A DNA stretch of 64,000 nt from Heliomicrobium modesticaldum Ice1 (GCF_000019165.1 NC_010337.2:289501-353500); one strand, 5' to 3'. Numbered from the stretch's first letter, positions 48,683-57,484 are shown. The notes: a model not told the origin generated them from the letters alone. Program-made: numbers and translations.

Positions 48683-49038
48683 TCAGCCTGTCGGTCATCG
48701 GCTTTTTCAGCGGCATCCTCAGCGGTCTTGCCGTCGGCGGCGGCACACTGCTCGTCCCTGCCCTGATCCTGGTGCTCGATGTGCCACAGCACCAAGCCCA
48801 GGCGCTGGCGTTGACCACTTTTCTTCCCGTCTCCGCTGTCGCGCTGGCAACCCATTTCAAGAACGGCAATGTGCGGCCAAAACTGGCTTTCCTGCTCGCC
48901 TTGGGCGCGATCAGCGGCGCCATCGGCGGCGCGCTGCTGGCCGCCCACCTGCCCGGTCCCCTCCTGCGGAAGATCTTCGGCCTCTTCCTGGTGGCGATGG
49001 GCGGGTATGAGATTGTATCGAAACCTAAAAAGTCCTAA
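48673..49038 (+). CDS. TauE/SafE-family half-transporter, second half
   Basis: This 121-residue protein has about four membrane helices. It repeats the pattern of the first half: GLAVGGGTLLVPALIL near residue 20 and AQALALTTFLPVSAVALATHF in helix 3, ending in a short basic tail. ATG 48673 has GGGGTG eight bases upstream and lies within the end of the first-half gene (overlap of ten bases). Full-length TSUP proteins fuse two such repeats, so this is either an ancestral split pair or a split fusion. The transported anion is unknown. Confidence 0.8.
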   Translation: MEMISLSVIGFFSGILSGLAVGGGTLLVPALILVLDVPQHQAQALALTTFLPVSAVALATHFKNGNVRPKLAFLLALGAISGAIGGALLAAHLPGPLLRKIFGLFLVAMGGYEIVSKPKKS

Positions 49039-49059
49039 TAGCGGCAAAAGACCTGTTTT

Positions 49060-49449
49060 TTATCTCTTTTTGGACATGCCAAGGAGCTTCGCTTCTTGAT
49101 GGCTCACCCTCAACGCAAGCAGATCCAATAGATTTCCCCGGTCTTCCTGTGTCTCGCGAATATCATCGATAGACGCTTGCGTTTGGACGGCGATGACTTT
49201 CAAACTGTCTATATCTCGCCGCATCACATTCATATCCTGCCGCAGCGCGTCGATATCCCGACGTAACGCATCGATATCCTGACGCATAACGCCCATTTCC
49301 TGTTTCATGAAGTCAACATCCTGCCGCAGTTCCTCGACGGCAGCATTGATATTCCCCACGATCCGAACCAGATCGGCCACCATTTGTGTCAGTTGGGCCT
49401 GTCCATCCTGCAAAGACTTAAATTCCTGTAAAATCCGCTCATCCGCCAT
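49060..49449 (-). CDS. Heptad-repeat coiled-coil protein, unknown
   Basis: This 129-residue protein is almost wholly helical, with a central run of near-perfect seven-residue repeats (MRQDIDALRRDIDALRQDM and similar, residues ~54-85) reflected in the DNA. It probably forms a parallel oligomeric coiled coil. No signal or membrane segment is present. GGGGAGG lies before the ATG. Similar short coiled-coil proteins are common and often uncharacterised. Its convergent neighbour is the TauE-like pair. No function can be assigned. Confidence 0.7.
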   Translation of the reverse strand: MADERILQEFKSLQDGQAQLTQMVADLVRIVGNINAAVEELRQDVDFMKQEMGVMRQDIDALRRDIDALRQDMNVMRRDIDSLKVIAVQTQASIDDIRETQEDRGNLLDLLALRVSHQEAKLLGMSKKR

Positions 49450-49480
49450 GAGTACCCTCCCCTTTCACGCAAGAACAGGC

Positions 49481-50971
49481 TTAAAACATTTTCCCCAGGT
49501 CAAAGAGCCAAAACCCCTCGGGATGCCACTCGCCCGTCAGCCCACCGAGGTGAGTCGGCGGTTTTTCATAGGGCCAGACCAGATAGGCCGCCCCTTCAGC
49601 ACGGACCCCTGCCAGGTACTCAGCACTACACTCCTCCGGAGGGATAAACCAGCCGAAGCGACGGCTGTAAAAAAGGCTGCGCGGAGTTTCCTCAGCGATA
49701 AGGAGCAACGCCTCTGCCGGAGTGATCTGTTCCAGCGCCCGGCCTACCTTCAGCACCTTATCGTCCAACTGATACCAGCGTTCATACGTCCAAGGCTGGT
49801 AGCGCAGCCATCGTTCCGGCAACAGGCGCTGGAAGGAGGCAGAAACCAGGAAAGCTCCTCCGACCAGGACGAGCAGCGCCAAGCTGGCGGCGGTGGCGCG
49901 GCGGAGCAAACCCCTTCGACTGACCGTCAACCACTCCGTCGATAGACCGACAAAAAGCGCTGCCAAGGGAACGGCGGGAAGGAAATAATACTGGAGATTA
50001 TTCAGCACATGGCTGCCAGCCAGCAGGAAAAAGGCTGCCACCCCAGCCAACCAGGCAACGATCCAGCGTCGTTCCTTGGAAAAAAGACCGCGCAAGCAGC
50101 CCAACAAGGCGGGCAACACGAAAACAGGCGTACAGACAAAGAAAAAAATCCCGCGTCCTACATCGCCGTACCAGTCCACCGGGATCCCCTCCTGCCAGAA
50201 CCGTTCCATAAAGGAAAGGGCGATTCCAGAGACGAAGGGATGCTCGGCGATCCCGTGGATGGACTGGAGATAAATCAGCAGCGCCGCAAGGGGCGCGATC
50301 AGGTAAGCCAGTCCCACCACAAAGCTACCAGCCTGTCCCGAACGATAGGCGGACCACCACCAAAGGGAGAGGGGCAGATAGGCGATCGCCGCCGGCGGCT
50401 TGACGAGCACGGCCAAGGTCAGCCAGAGGCACCCTCGCCAGGCATGAGCGCGCGAACCCTCCCTGGACCAAGCGAGGAAATCGGCGAGAGCGGCCAGCGA
50501 CAAGGCGAGCATGGGCACATCCGGCTGAAAGGAACGGGAGAAGTAGACATAGAAGGGTTGGACGGCCATGGTCAAGGCGGCGACCAGCCCCGGCCAGAGC
50601 CCCCAGAAATGGGCACCGATCCGATAGACAGACACTAGCGACCAGAGGGAAAAGAGGATGATCACCGTTCGAGCCACCCAAGACGCTTCCCCGAATATGT
50701 AATACAACCCCGCCGCGATCGCGGGAACCAGCGAAAACTCCAGTTCGGCATAGTTGGGCGGCGCGCCGTAATAGGGCAGCTGGGGACGCAGGAGATTGAA
50801 CTCCCGCTCATAAAAGTAGCGGGCCACGGCAGCCGTATCGCCCTGGCGCCAGCCATGGAAATCGACAAAGGGCGAATCGAGCCCCTTGAGCCGTAGCAGC
50901 AGACCGATCAGGCAGACGGCGACCAGCGCCCATGGCGCGAAACCCCGCCAGGCGCTGCGGCGATTCCCCAT
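49481..50971 (-). CDS. GT39/ArnT-like membrane glycosyltransferase
   Basis: This 496-residue protein has about 11-12 hydrophobic helices. Its first exported loop carries VDFHGWRQGDTAAVARYF (about residues 26-43), a pattern found in PMT_2-type glycosyltransferases that use polyprenyl-phosphate sugars. YVYFSRSFQPDVPML near 150 and a soluble C-terminal domain (about 380-496) also fit. ATG 50971 overlaps the stop of the SMR-like gene by one base (TGATG). With the GT2 enzyme and the SMR-like protein it forms a three-gene operon like ArnC/ArnE/ArnT, which load a sugar on a lipid carrier, flip it and transfer it outside. The acceptor here is unknown. Confidence 0.85.
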   Translation of the reverse strand: MGNRRSAWRGFAPWALVAVCLIGLLLRLKGLDSPFVDFHGWRQGDTAAVARYFYEREFNLLRPQLPYYGAPPNYAELEFSLVPAIAAGLYYIFGEASWVARTVIILFSLWSLVSVYRIGAHFWGLWPGLVAALTMAVQPFYVYFSRSFQPDVPMLALSLAALADFLAWSREGSRAHAWRGCLWLTLAVLVKPPAAIAYLPLSLWWWSAYRSGQAGSFVVGLAYLIAPLAALLIYLQSIHGIAEHPFVSGIALSFMERFWQEGIPVDWYGDVGRGIFFFVCTPVFVLPALLGCLRGLFSKERRWIVAWLAGVAAFFLLAGSHVLNNLQYYFLPAVPLAALFVGLSTEWLTVSRRGLLRRATAASLALLVLVGGAFLVSASFQRLLPERWLRYQPWTYERWYQLDDKVLKVGRALEQITPAEALLLIAEETPRSLFYSRRFGWFIPPEECSAEYLAGVRAEGAAYLVWPYEKPPTHLGGLTGEWHPEGFWLFDLGKMF

Positions 50972-51354
50972 CAACTCTGTGCGACCATGACGACGCCGAA
51001 ACAAATCACCAGCACCCCGCCGATTCGAATCATGTTCACCGGCTCACCCAGGAAAGCCCAGGAAGCAAAGAGGACGATCACGTACCCCAGACTGACCAAG
51101 GGATAGGCCAGGCTGAGTTGCACCTTCGACACCGAGACGATCCAGAGCAATGAACTGACGCCGAAAACCAAAAGCCCCCCCAGAAGGAGGGGGTTTTTCA
51201 GCATCTGCACGATCACCTGCGGCGCCACTTCGAGGATCGGTCCCGTCCGGATATCGAGCCGATTGGCGCCCATCTTGAGCAGCACCTGTCCGACCGCTCC
51301 AAGGGCGACTGCCAGCAGGATCAGATAGATCCCCTCACCCAAGCCGTTCTTCAT
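50971..51354 (-). CDS. SMR/EamA-like small membrane protein (possible lipid-sugar flippase)
   Basis: This 127-residue protein has four membrane helices, like small multidrug resistance and ArnE/ArnF proteins. It has GQVLLKMGANRL near 22, a Glu in the last loop (AFLGEPVNMIRIGG near 103) and SLAYPLVSLGYVIVLF. ATG 51354 lies inside the GT2 gene end (20-bp overlap) and the stop overlaps the GT39 gene, so all three are coupled. In this setting flipping a polyprenyl-phosphate sugar is more likely than drug export, but this is inferred from context. Confidence 0.8.
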   Translation of the reverse strand: MKNGLGEGIYLILLAVALGAVGQVLLKMGANRLDIRTGPILEVAPQVIVQMLKNPLLLGGLLVFGVSSLLWIVSVSKVQLSLAYPLVSLGYVIVLFASWAFLGEPVNMIRIGGVLVICFGVVMVAQS

Positions 51355-52111
51355 GCAAAACCTCCCACCTCGACACCTTCCGGGCCAGGAAGAAATACTG
51401 CAGCACCGTTTCCAGCACCGGCATCTTGCTCTGCCCGGCTTTGCGGTCATAACGGAGCACCAGAGGCACCTCGGCAAAGCGCAGATTCAACATCCTCATC
51501 TTCAATAATATCTCGGCCATGCATTGAAAGCCACTGGCCTCGATAAAATTTTCTCCGAACCGTTCAAAGGCGTGCCGTAACACGCCGATGCGATAGGCCC
51601 GGTAACCGGACGAATAGTCCCGAACGCCGTCGATACCGAAGATCCAGCCGAGCAGCGTCGACGCCCCCCAGGAGAGGATGCGGCGCAACGGTGACAGGCC
51701 CACCTGCTCGCCTCCCTCCTGGTATCTGGACGCGATCACCACATCGGCGCCCCTGTTGATCTTATCCAACATCTCAGGGATGAGGCCGGGGTCATGGGTG
51801 TCGTCAGCGTCCATGGTGACGACCACATCATCGGCGGCGCCGTGGCTGCAAACATAGCGGAGGCCTGTGTTCATCGCGCAGCCCAGTCCGCAGTTCCGCC
51901 TATGCCGGACGACTGTCACAGCCAACCGATCTGCAAACCCTTCTGCCACCTCTGCCGTCTCATCAGCGGACCCGTCGTCGACCACAACAATCTGCAGTTT
52001 AGGATAGCGCGCCTGCAGAGGCATAAACTTCTCCAACAGCCTGGGCAGCGCAGCTGCTTCATTGTAAGCGGGCAAGAGCACAAACAGGGCCAACGCCCTC
52101 CTTCGAATCAA
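51335..52111 (-). CDS. GT2 glycosyltransferase (polyprenyl-phosphate sugar synthase-like)
   Basis: This ~258-residue GT-A enzyme has LLPAYNEAAALPRLL at the N-terminus, VVDDGSADETAEVA near 45, the metal-binding VVTMDADDTHDPG near 98 and SSGYRAYR near 165, all as in dolichol-phosphate mannose synthase-like proteins. It has no C-terminal membrane helices. It would load a sugar onto a polyprenyl phosphate at the cytoplasmic face for the downstream flippase and GT39 partners. The start is uncertain: the TTG given here lacks a Shine-Dalgarno, and AAGGAGG sits six codons later, so translation may begin a few residues into the protein. Confidence 0.87.
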   Translation of the reverse strand: MIRRRALALFVLLPAYNEAAALPRLLEKFMPLQARYPKLQIVVVDDGSADETAEVAEGFADRLAVTVVRHRRNCGLGCAMNTGLRYVCSHGAADDVVVTMDADDTHDPGLIPEMLDKINRGADVVIASRYQEGGEQVGLSPLRRILSWGASTLLGWIFGIDGVRDYSSGYRAYRIGVLRHAFERFGENFIEASGFQCMAEILLKMRMLNLRFAEVPLVLRYDRKAGQSKMPVLETVLQYFFLARKVSRWEVLHEERLG

Positions 52112-52188
52112 ATCGGAGACTTTTCTATGACTCTTTCGAATCGATCCACAACCGCAGCAACTTCGTAATTCCTCAACTGCATCGGAAC

Positions 52189-52551
52189 CTACAATCCCTC
52201 GGGGAGATAGCCATACATTTCCTTGAACACCCCGGAAACAATGCGCCTCTCTTCCTCATGAAACTTACGGGTGATCGAAAACTCGACCACCGTCGTCTGT
52301 TTCCCGTTGGGCAAGGCATGGATCTCGCAGCGCTGAATGCGGCCGATGCCGATCGTTTCCTCGCGGTTCGTCACGATCAACACAGGCATGCCGACAGGAT
52401 ACATGCGCCCGCCTTCCCGAGTAAAACCGAGGATGATGTTGCCGTGGGTGCGTCTCCAGAGCAGTTGCTCGCCAGGGCTTTGAGACGGTTCCTTCGGGAG
52501 TTCCTCCACCGGCAGCCGCAGGACCCAGGTGAACTCAAAGGTATAACCCAA
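52189..52551 (-). CDS. Unknown small protein
   Basis: This 120-residue soluble protein (GYTFEFTWVLRLPVEELP at the start, YPVGMPVLIVTNREETIGIGR in the middle) looks all-beta followed by a C-terminal helix. No conserved motif is recognised. The start is TTG 52551, with GGAGGAGG nine bases upstream. An overlapping ATG in another frame is not supported. It is divergent from the helicase gene and upstream of the GT2 operon, which it may join because only ~77 bases separate them. Confidence 0.6.
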   Translation of the reverse strand: MGYTFEFTWVLRLPVEELPKEPSQSPGEQLLWRRTHGNIILGFTREGGRMYPVGMPVLIVTNREETIGIGRIQRCEIHALPNGKQTTVVEFSITRKFHEEERRIVSGVFKEMYGYLPEGL

Positions 52552-52764
52552 AGGGGCATCCCTCCTCCTTATTCGACCTCATTCACCACCACATGTAGTA
52601 TGTACATATTTCTGAAAAATTTCCAGGATAAGAACAGGTCGTTTCCACACAATAACAAGCGATCGAGGTTGATCATCGTCAATTATCGGAAAAAACCCTT
52701 CAAAAGATCAGTGACCGACACGAAAACGGCATTATCTGGATCGTCGCCTGGGAGGAAGACAGCT

Positions 52765-54282
52765 TTGGGCCGGATCACCTGTCTCAGCCAGTTAGCGTTT
52801 GAGCCCCTTCCCCACCAGATCGACGCCGCCTGGAGAGCCCTCTATCCCATGGGCGGTCGGGCGATCCTGGCCGACGAAGTGGGTTTAGGCAAAACGATCG
52901 AAGCAGGCATCTTTTTAAAAGAACTGCAACTGCGCGGCCAGTTGAATAAAACGCTCATCCTCACCCCCAAAAACCTCACCGGTCAATGGGCCAGCGAGAT
53001 GCGCAACAAATTCGGCTTCCCCTGCTGGGTCAACAAGCGGGAGTACGGCTGGCACTGGCATCCCTTCGTCGTCGCCTCTATCGATCTGGCGAAACGGTCG
53101 CCCCACGCCGACATCATCCGCCAGATCCCTTATGACGCCGTCATTATCGACGAGGCCCACCGGTTGAAAAACCCGCGTTCCAGCAACTATCAGTTTGCCC
53201 GCACCATCAACAGCAAAAACCTGCTGCTGCTGACGGCAACACCGGTACAGAACGACCTGAAGGAACTCTTTCACCTGGTCGACCTGCTCCGACCCGGCTA
53301 TTTCGGCAACTTTGCCGACTTCCAGTCGGCCTTCCTCCGGGGCAAACGGGAACCGAAAGACCCCCGGGAACTGCAAGAGATCCTCTCGGGCGTCCTCATC
53401 CGCCACCACCGGGAGACGTGCGCTGTCAAACTGCCCAAGCGGCATGTTCACCTGCTCCCCATCGACCTGACCGAGCCGGAGCGGGAGCTCTACAACGCCG
53501 TCATCCAGTACCTGCGCGGCGAATTCCGACGACGGAAAAAGAACCGCAAGAGCACCCTCAGCCTGCTCATCCTGCTCCGCGAGATCTGTTCCAGCTCATT
53601 CGCCGCCCTCGGCACTATCGAGCAGATGGGATTGGAGGAACTGGTCCCCCTGGCCCGCAGGATCCGCCAGAACGCCAAAGGCCACGTGGTCACCGAATTC
53701 CTCAAGCAGAACCGAGAAAAGGTGGTCATCTTCACCGAGTACTTTCAGACGATGGACTATCTATCCCTGCACCTGCAAGCGGCGGGCATCCCCGTTCTCG
53801 TCTACCACGGCGGCTTGGGCCGCTGGACCAGGGCGATGACCCAGCACCAGTTTCAAAAAAGTGACGTGCCCGTGTTGATCTCGACAGAGTCAGGCGGCGA
53901 GGGGATCAACCTGCAATTTTGCAGTCAGGTGATCAACTACGACCTGCCTTGGAACCCAATGCGGGTGGAACAGCGCATCGGCCGCGTCCACCGACTCGGA
54001 CAGAGCCGAGACGTCCATGTCTACAACCTGAGCACGCGAGGCACCATCGAGGAGCAGATGCTGCGCCTGCTCTCCGAAAAAATCGAAATGTTCGCCCAGA
54101 CGATCGGCCCTATCGAGCGGATCCTTTACAGCCAAAAGGTCGAAGGGAACCTGGAGAAACAGGCCCTCGAATACCTCCTCGACCTCCAAGAGGAGATCTC
54201 CCGGGAACAAAAAGAGACGGCCCCGGCCGCCCCTGTCCCGCCGGAGTTTCAAGCAGTGCCGGCGCCCTTATTCTTTTTCTAA
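52765..54282 (+). CDS. SNF2-family DEAD/DEAH-box helicase or translocase
   Basis: This ~505-residue ATPase has motif I ADEVGLGKTIEAGIF near residue 35, motif II IIDEAHRLKN near 128, motif III LLTATPVQND near 156, and in the second RecA domain STESGGEGINLQFC and the arginine-finger motif QRIGRVHRLGQSRD near 410. I place the start at TTG 52765, with GGAGG nine bases upstream, because the frame upstream overlaps the opposite gene and has no homologous look. Bacterial stand-alone SNF2 proteins remodel RNA polymerase or DNA-protein complexes. No restriction or defence partner is adjacent, so a defence role is not supported. Confidence 0.88.
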   Translation: MGRITCLSQLAFEPLPHQIDAAWRALYPMGGRAILADEVGLGKTIEAGIFLKELQLRGQLNKTLILTPKNLTGQWASEMRNKFGFPCWVNKREYGWHWHPFVVASIDLAKRSPHADIIRQIPYDAVIIDEAHRLKNPRSSNYQFARTINSKNLLLLTATPVQNDLKELFHLVDLLRPGYFGNFADFQSAFLRGKREPKDPRELQEILSGVLIRHHRETCAVKLPKRHVHLLPIDLTEPERELYNAVIQYLRGEFRRRKKNRKSTLSLLILLREICSSSFAALGTIEQMGLEELVPLARRIRQNAKGHVVTEFLKQNREKVVIFTEYFQTMDYLSLHLQAAGIPVLVYHGGLGRWTRAMTQHQFQKSDVPVLISTESGGEGINLQFCSQVINYDLPWNPMRVEQRIGRVHRLGQSRDVHVYNLSTRGTIEEQMLRLLSEKIEMFAQTIGPIERILYSQKVEGNLEKQALEYLLDLQEEISREQKETAPAAPVPPEFQAVPAPLFFF

Positions 54283-54354
54283 ACAATAGGGATTTCGCAA
54301 CACTGCACAATCTCGCCTGGAAACAAAATTGTCCAGTTGAACGTAGACGCTGGG

Positions 54355-54523
54355 TGTATTGGCGGAGTGAGCGGTTTGGGCGGAGCAGCGTCGAGAGCGC
54401 AGGTTGTAACGCGAAAAAGCGCGCCTGCAGAAAAGCCCAGAGCTTTGGCGCGCCCGCGCAGCAACCAAGCGAACAGCCGCAGAGCCCTTAGCGAACGGAG
54501 CCAATACACCCCGGTTTACCGCA
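54355..54523. repeat. Dispersed repeat, copy B (~169 bp) with terminal inverted repeats
   Basis: This second copy of the 17907-18084 element starts with TGTATTGGC and ends in GCCAATACACCCCGG.TTTACCGCA. With flanking bases its ends form a 12-bp perfect inverted repeat (GGGTGTATTGGC). It lies between two convergent genes (helicase and YitT-like) in the same orientation as copy A. The interior from about 54398 to 54430 differs from copy A by substitutions and length. Confidence 0.8.
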
Positions 54524-54532
54524 CAAATATAC

Positions 54533-55387
54533 TTAAGACGAATGCCAGTTGCGAAACCCCTCGCCGAGAACCTCATGGACCTCATTGACGATCATGAAAG
54601 CTCTCGGATCCAGTTCGTAGACGAGCGTCTTCAGCCGCACCAATTCGGAGCGGCTGACAACGCAGTAGAGGACGTTTTTCTCGGCATCCGTGTAGACGCC
54701 GCGGGCGCTGAATACGGTGGCGCCCCGTTCCAACTCCTCAAGGACGCGCTGAGCGATCTCCGTCGATTTTTCCGAAATGATCATGGCCGCACGGGCGGAA
54801 TAAGCGCCCTCCTGGACGAAATCGATGATCCGGCTGGCCACGAAGACAGCCACCAGGGTATACATGGCGACGGAGCGACCGAAGATAAATCCCACCGAGG
54901 TGATCACCACCACGTCGACCAGGAAGAGAACCCGACCCATGGGCCAGCCCCAGCGGTGGTTGACCAAGCGGGCGATGATGTCGCCACCACCTGTCGATCC
55001 GCCGAACAAAAAAATGACCCCCAGCCCGAGGCCGATGGCCGACCCCCCGTACAGAGACGCCAGCAACAGGTCTCCAGGCATGGGAGATTGGAAGGCGCGA
55101 GTCAGGTCGACGCCGATGGATGCGACAGCAGTGCCAAGAACCGTCTTGAGGGCAAACTCGGTGCCGAGCACCCGCCAGCCGATGACAAAGAGAGGGACGT
55201 TCATGAGCAGGTAGGTCGTGCCGACAGGCCAGCCGAAGAGGTAGTGCAGCGTCAAAGCCACACCGGTCAGACCGCCCTCGGCCAAATGGTTGGCGATGAT
55301 GAAGTAGTTCAGGCCAAAGGCGAAGATCAGCCCCCCGAGGGCGATGCCCAAGACATCCTTCAGCCAAGTGCCGATATCCTTCTTCAA
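54533..55387 (-). CDS. YitT/DUF2179-family membrane protein
   Basis: This 284-residue protein has five or six N-terminal membrane helices (GLIFAFGLNYFIIANHLAEGG near 20-40, GGSTGGGDIIARLVNH near 130-145) and a C-terminal soluble DUF2179 domain (about 200-284, GATVFSARGVYT, NVLYCVVSRSEL). YitT family proteins are of unknown transport function. The start is TTG 55387, with CGGAGAA upstream. It lies just beyond repeat copy B and is convergent with the helicase. Confidence 0.9.
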   Translation of the reverse strand: MKKDIGTWLKDVLGIALGGLIFAFGLNYFIIANHLAEGGLTGVALTLHYLFGWPVGTTYLLMNVPLFVIGWRVLGTEFALKTVLGTAVASIGVDLTRAFQSPMPGDLLLASLYGGSAIGLGLGVIFLFGGSTGGGDIIARLVNHRWGWPMGRVLFLVDVVVITSVGFIFGRSVAMYTLVAVFVASRIIDFVQEGAYSARAAMIISEKSTEIAQRVLEELERGATVFSARGVYTDAEKNVLYCVVSRSELVRLKTLVYELDPRAFMIVNEVHEVLGEGFRNWHSS

Positions 55388-55442
55388 TGCTTCTCCGTCC
55401 TTCCATCCCTTGTTTAGATTTCCCGGGATGGCGGCGTCTCAA

Positions 55443-56501
55443 TCAGCGCAGCACGTCCTGGATAAAAATCGTCGTGTCCTTAATCATATCATACTCCTTC
55501 GGCTCAACGAAGCGGTGCCGCTCCATGAGCACCCGTACGACAGGGCGCATGGGGATGGACTTGTTCTGGTCCACGACGACACCGATCTCGCCGGTGGAAA
55601 GGCGCACTGAGATGCCCGTCGGGTAGGTCGCCACATTTTTCAAGAAGAGCTGGACGAGGCTTAAATCGAAGTAGCGGCCCGACAACCCCATCAGCACCTC
55701 ACAAGCCTGGTGGGGGGGCAGCGGCCTGGCGCCCATGGCGCCGTTGATCAGTTTGTCGTAAAGATCGACGATCGCCACGATCTTACCGTACAGATGGATA
55801 TCGGGATCCTGGATCCCTCGGGGAAAGCCTGTGCCGTCGACGCGCTCATGGTGCTGGTAGGCCACATGGGCAGCGACGATGCTCAATTCGCCCGTACGGC
55901 GGATGATATTGAAGCCCTCTTCGGCGTGCTTTTCATAGATCTCCCGCTCCTCTTTGCCGAGCCGATCCTCTCCCTTGTCCAGGATCTCTTTGGGCACCGT
56001 CGTCAGGCCCACATCGTGGAGCAACGCCCCGACGGCCAAGTCCTGGAGACGGTGTCGATCGAGACTGCGGGCTATGCCGAGCATCGTCGCCATCACACAG
56101 ACAGAAACGCTATGGGGGAGCAGCCAGTTGTCCTTCGTCCGCATATCCATCAGGTTCACAAGGACACCATGGCTGTTGAAGCAGTCCTCGATGACCGAAT
56201 TGACCGAGTTCTTGATCTTTGCGCCGTCGATCTTGCGGCCGGAGCGGACGTAATCAGTCGCATCCTTCAGGCTCTGCAGCGCCTCCCGTCGGGTTTCTTC
56301 ACTGACGGCATCTTCCACCTTCACATCCTGAAAACGGTCATCTTCGATATAGATCGCCGAGATGCCTAGATTTTTCAGTTTCGAGATGTAGCCAGCCGTC
56401 AACAAAACCCCTTTGCCGAGCAGCACCTGTCCATCGGACGTAAAAATCGGCCGGGCCAATTTATCGCCGATTGTGACAAATTCAATACCCATCTGGCGCA
56501 C
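55443..56501 (-). CDS. HD-GYP domain protein (putative cyclic-di-GMP phosphodiesterase)
   Basis: This 352-residue protein has an N-terminal DUF3391-like region (about 1-100) and an HD-GYP domain with the metal-binding LLHDVGLTTVP near 187 and YQHHERVDGTGFPRG near 240. The last motif has GFP in place of GYP. It would hydrolyse cyclic di-GMP or a related dinucleotide in the cytosol. GTG 56501 has GGGGAGG nine bases upstream. An ATG three codons downstream is possible. No receiver or membrane sensor domain is visible. Confidence 0.9.
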   Translation of the reverse strand: MRQMGIEFVTIGDKLARPIFTSDGQVLLGKGVLLTAGYISKLKNLGISAIYIEDDRFQDVKVEDAVSEETRREALQSLKDATDYVRSGRKIDGAKIKNSVNSVIEDCFNSHGVLVNLMDMRTKDNWLLPHSVSVCVMATMLGIARSLDRHRLQDLAVGALLHDVGLTTVPKEILDKGEDRLGKEEREIYEKHAEEGFNIIRRTGELSIVAAHVAYQHHERVDGTGFPRGIQDPDIHLYGKIVAIVDLYDKLINGAMGARPLPPHQACEVLMGLSGRYFDLSLVQLFLKNVATYPTGISVRLSTGEIGVVVDQNKSIPMRPVVRVLMERHRFVEPKEYDMIKDTTIFIQDVLR

Positions 56502-56601
56502 TTTTCTGTTCCTCCCCACCGTGGTCTACAGGCCCAGAAACTGTAATCTCTGAACAAGAAAGGGTCACAAAAAGAATTAATCGCAACGGGAATCCCTTTA
56601 G

Positions 56602-56636
56602 AAAAGAAAAGCGGTTTTCGTTCAGCACGAAAACCA
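56602..56636 (-). terminator. Terminator of pduL
   Basis: GGTTTTCGT (56613-56621) pairs with ACGAAAACC (56627-56635), followed on the minus strand by GCTTTTCTTTTC. Confidence 0.8.
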
Positions 56637-56669
56637 CCTTTGCCCCAGAAAAGAATAACACAAAGCCGC

Positions 56670-57308
56670 TTAAGAAGCGGCCAACGCCGCCGCGACCGGA
56701 GCTTCCGCCGCTTCAGGGTCGCATTTCTCAATGATATAGGCCATTTCGCCGCTTTTGAGCAGGCAAGCGTTGGCCTCATCAGTATCCAGGTGAAATTCAA
56801 GAGCCATCGCATCGCCGGCGCGAACGAGCACATTTTGGAAAAGAACACTCCGCTCGCCGCCGAAAGCGACGGTGATGCGGTCCTTGTCCTTCAGGTTGAG
56901 CGCCTCTGCTTCCGTCGTGTGGATGTGCAGGTGCCGCGAGGCAAGGATCAGGCCTTCCTTGAGGATCACCGATCCCTTCGGACCGATCAGAACGCAACCG
57001 GGGGAACCGGCCAGATCGCCCGAATCGCGTACAGGCGGTTGGAGCCCGAGCACAAAGGCGTCGCTCCGGGAAACCTCCACCTGGGTCTGCTTGCGCGTCG
57101 GTCCCAAGACGCGCACATTCGCGATGACCCCTTTCGGTCCGGCGACGATAAGCACCTCTTTGCAGGCATACTGACCTGGCTGTTTCAGCGGCTTCATCTC
57201 CGTCAGCGAATACCCGGCCCCGAAAAGAGCCTCCAGATCCGCCTGGGAAAGGTGGATATGCCGATTTGAAACACCGACCGGTACTTGCACGGGTACATTG
57301 TATTTCAT
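56670..57308 (-). CDS. pduL: Phosphate propanoyltransferase / phosphotransacylase (PduL)
   Basis: This 212-residue enzyme has the PduL fold with the zinc-binding HxH-type motifs VSNRHIHLS (about 13-21) and SRHLHIHTTEAEAL (about 123-136). It interconverts acyl-CoA and acyl phosphate, and in many Firmicutes replaces Pta in acetate formation. No microcompartment shell genes or encapsulation peptide-like N-terminus is visible, so a cytosolic role in acetyl phosphate metabolism is likely. The Shine-Dalgarno AAGGAG is rather far (~13 bases). Confidence 0.93.
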   Translation of the reverse strand: MKYNVPVQVPVGVSNRHIHLSQADLEALFGAGYSLTEMKPLKQPGQYACKEVLIVAGPKGVIANVRVLGPTRKQTQVEVSRSDAFVLGLQPPVRDSGDLAGSPGCVLIGPKGSVILKEGLILASRHLHIHTTEAEALNLKDKDRITVAFGGERSVLFQNVLVRAGDAMALEFHLDTDEANACLLKSGEMAYIIEKCDPEAAEAPVAAALAAS

Positions 57309-57457
57309 CGACGATCAAGTTCTCCTTCCCCATACTCCGACGAGTATAGACCTGCAAATACTACGTATTTATTATACTCAAGACGGCCGAATGCCTGCAA
57401 GCAAAGGGAAACTCATCACAATCATCATAATCGCGGCAAAAATCTGACTTTCCGGGC

Positions 57458-57484
57458 AAAAAGAAAAACCCTCCGCAGAGGGCC
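57458..57484 (-). terminator. Terminator of the DUF1858 gene
   Basis: GGCCCTC pairs with GAGGGTT around TGCG, followed by TTTCTTTTTG on the minus strand. Confidence 0.75.

Noticed and set aside
49180-49320. Short tandem DNA repeats at 49180-49320 as a CRISPR-like or satellite array
   Set aside because: They are the coding repeats of the heptad coiled-coil protein, with no spacers.
52258-52764. N-terminal extension of the helicase frame to 52258
   Set aside because: It overlaps the opposite gene and lacks family similarity. A good Shine-Dalgarno sits before TTG 52765.
52765-54282. SNF2 helicase as part of a defence island
   Set aside because: No nuclease, methylase, toxin or other defence gene lies next to it. 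The neighbours are a glycosyltransferase cluster and a YitT-family protein.
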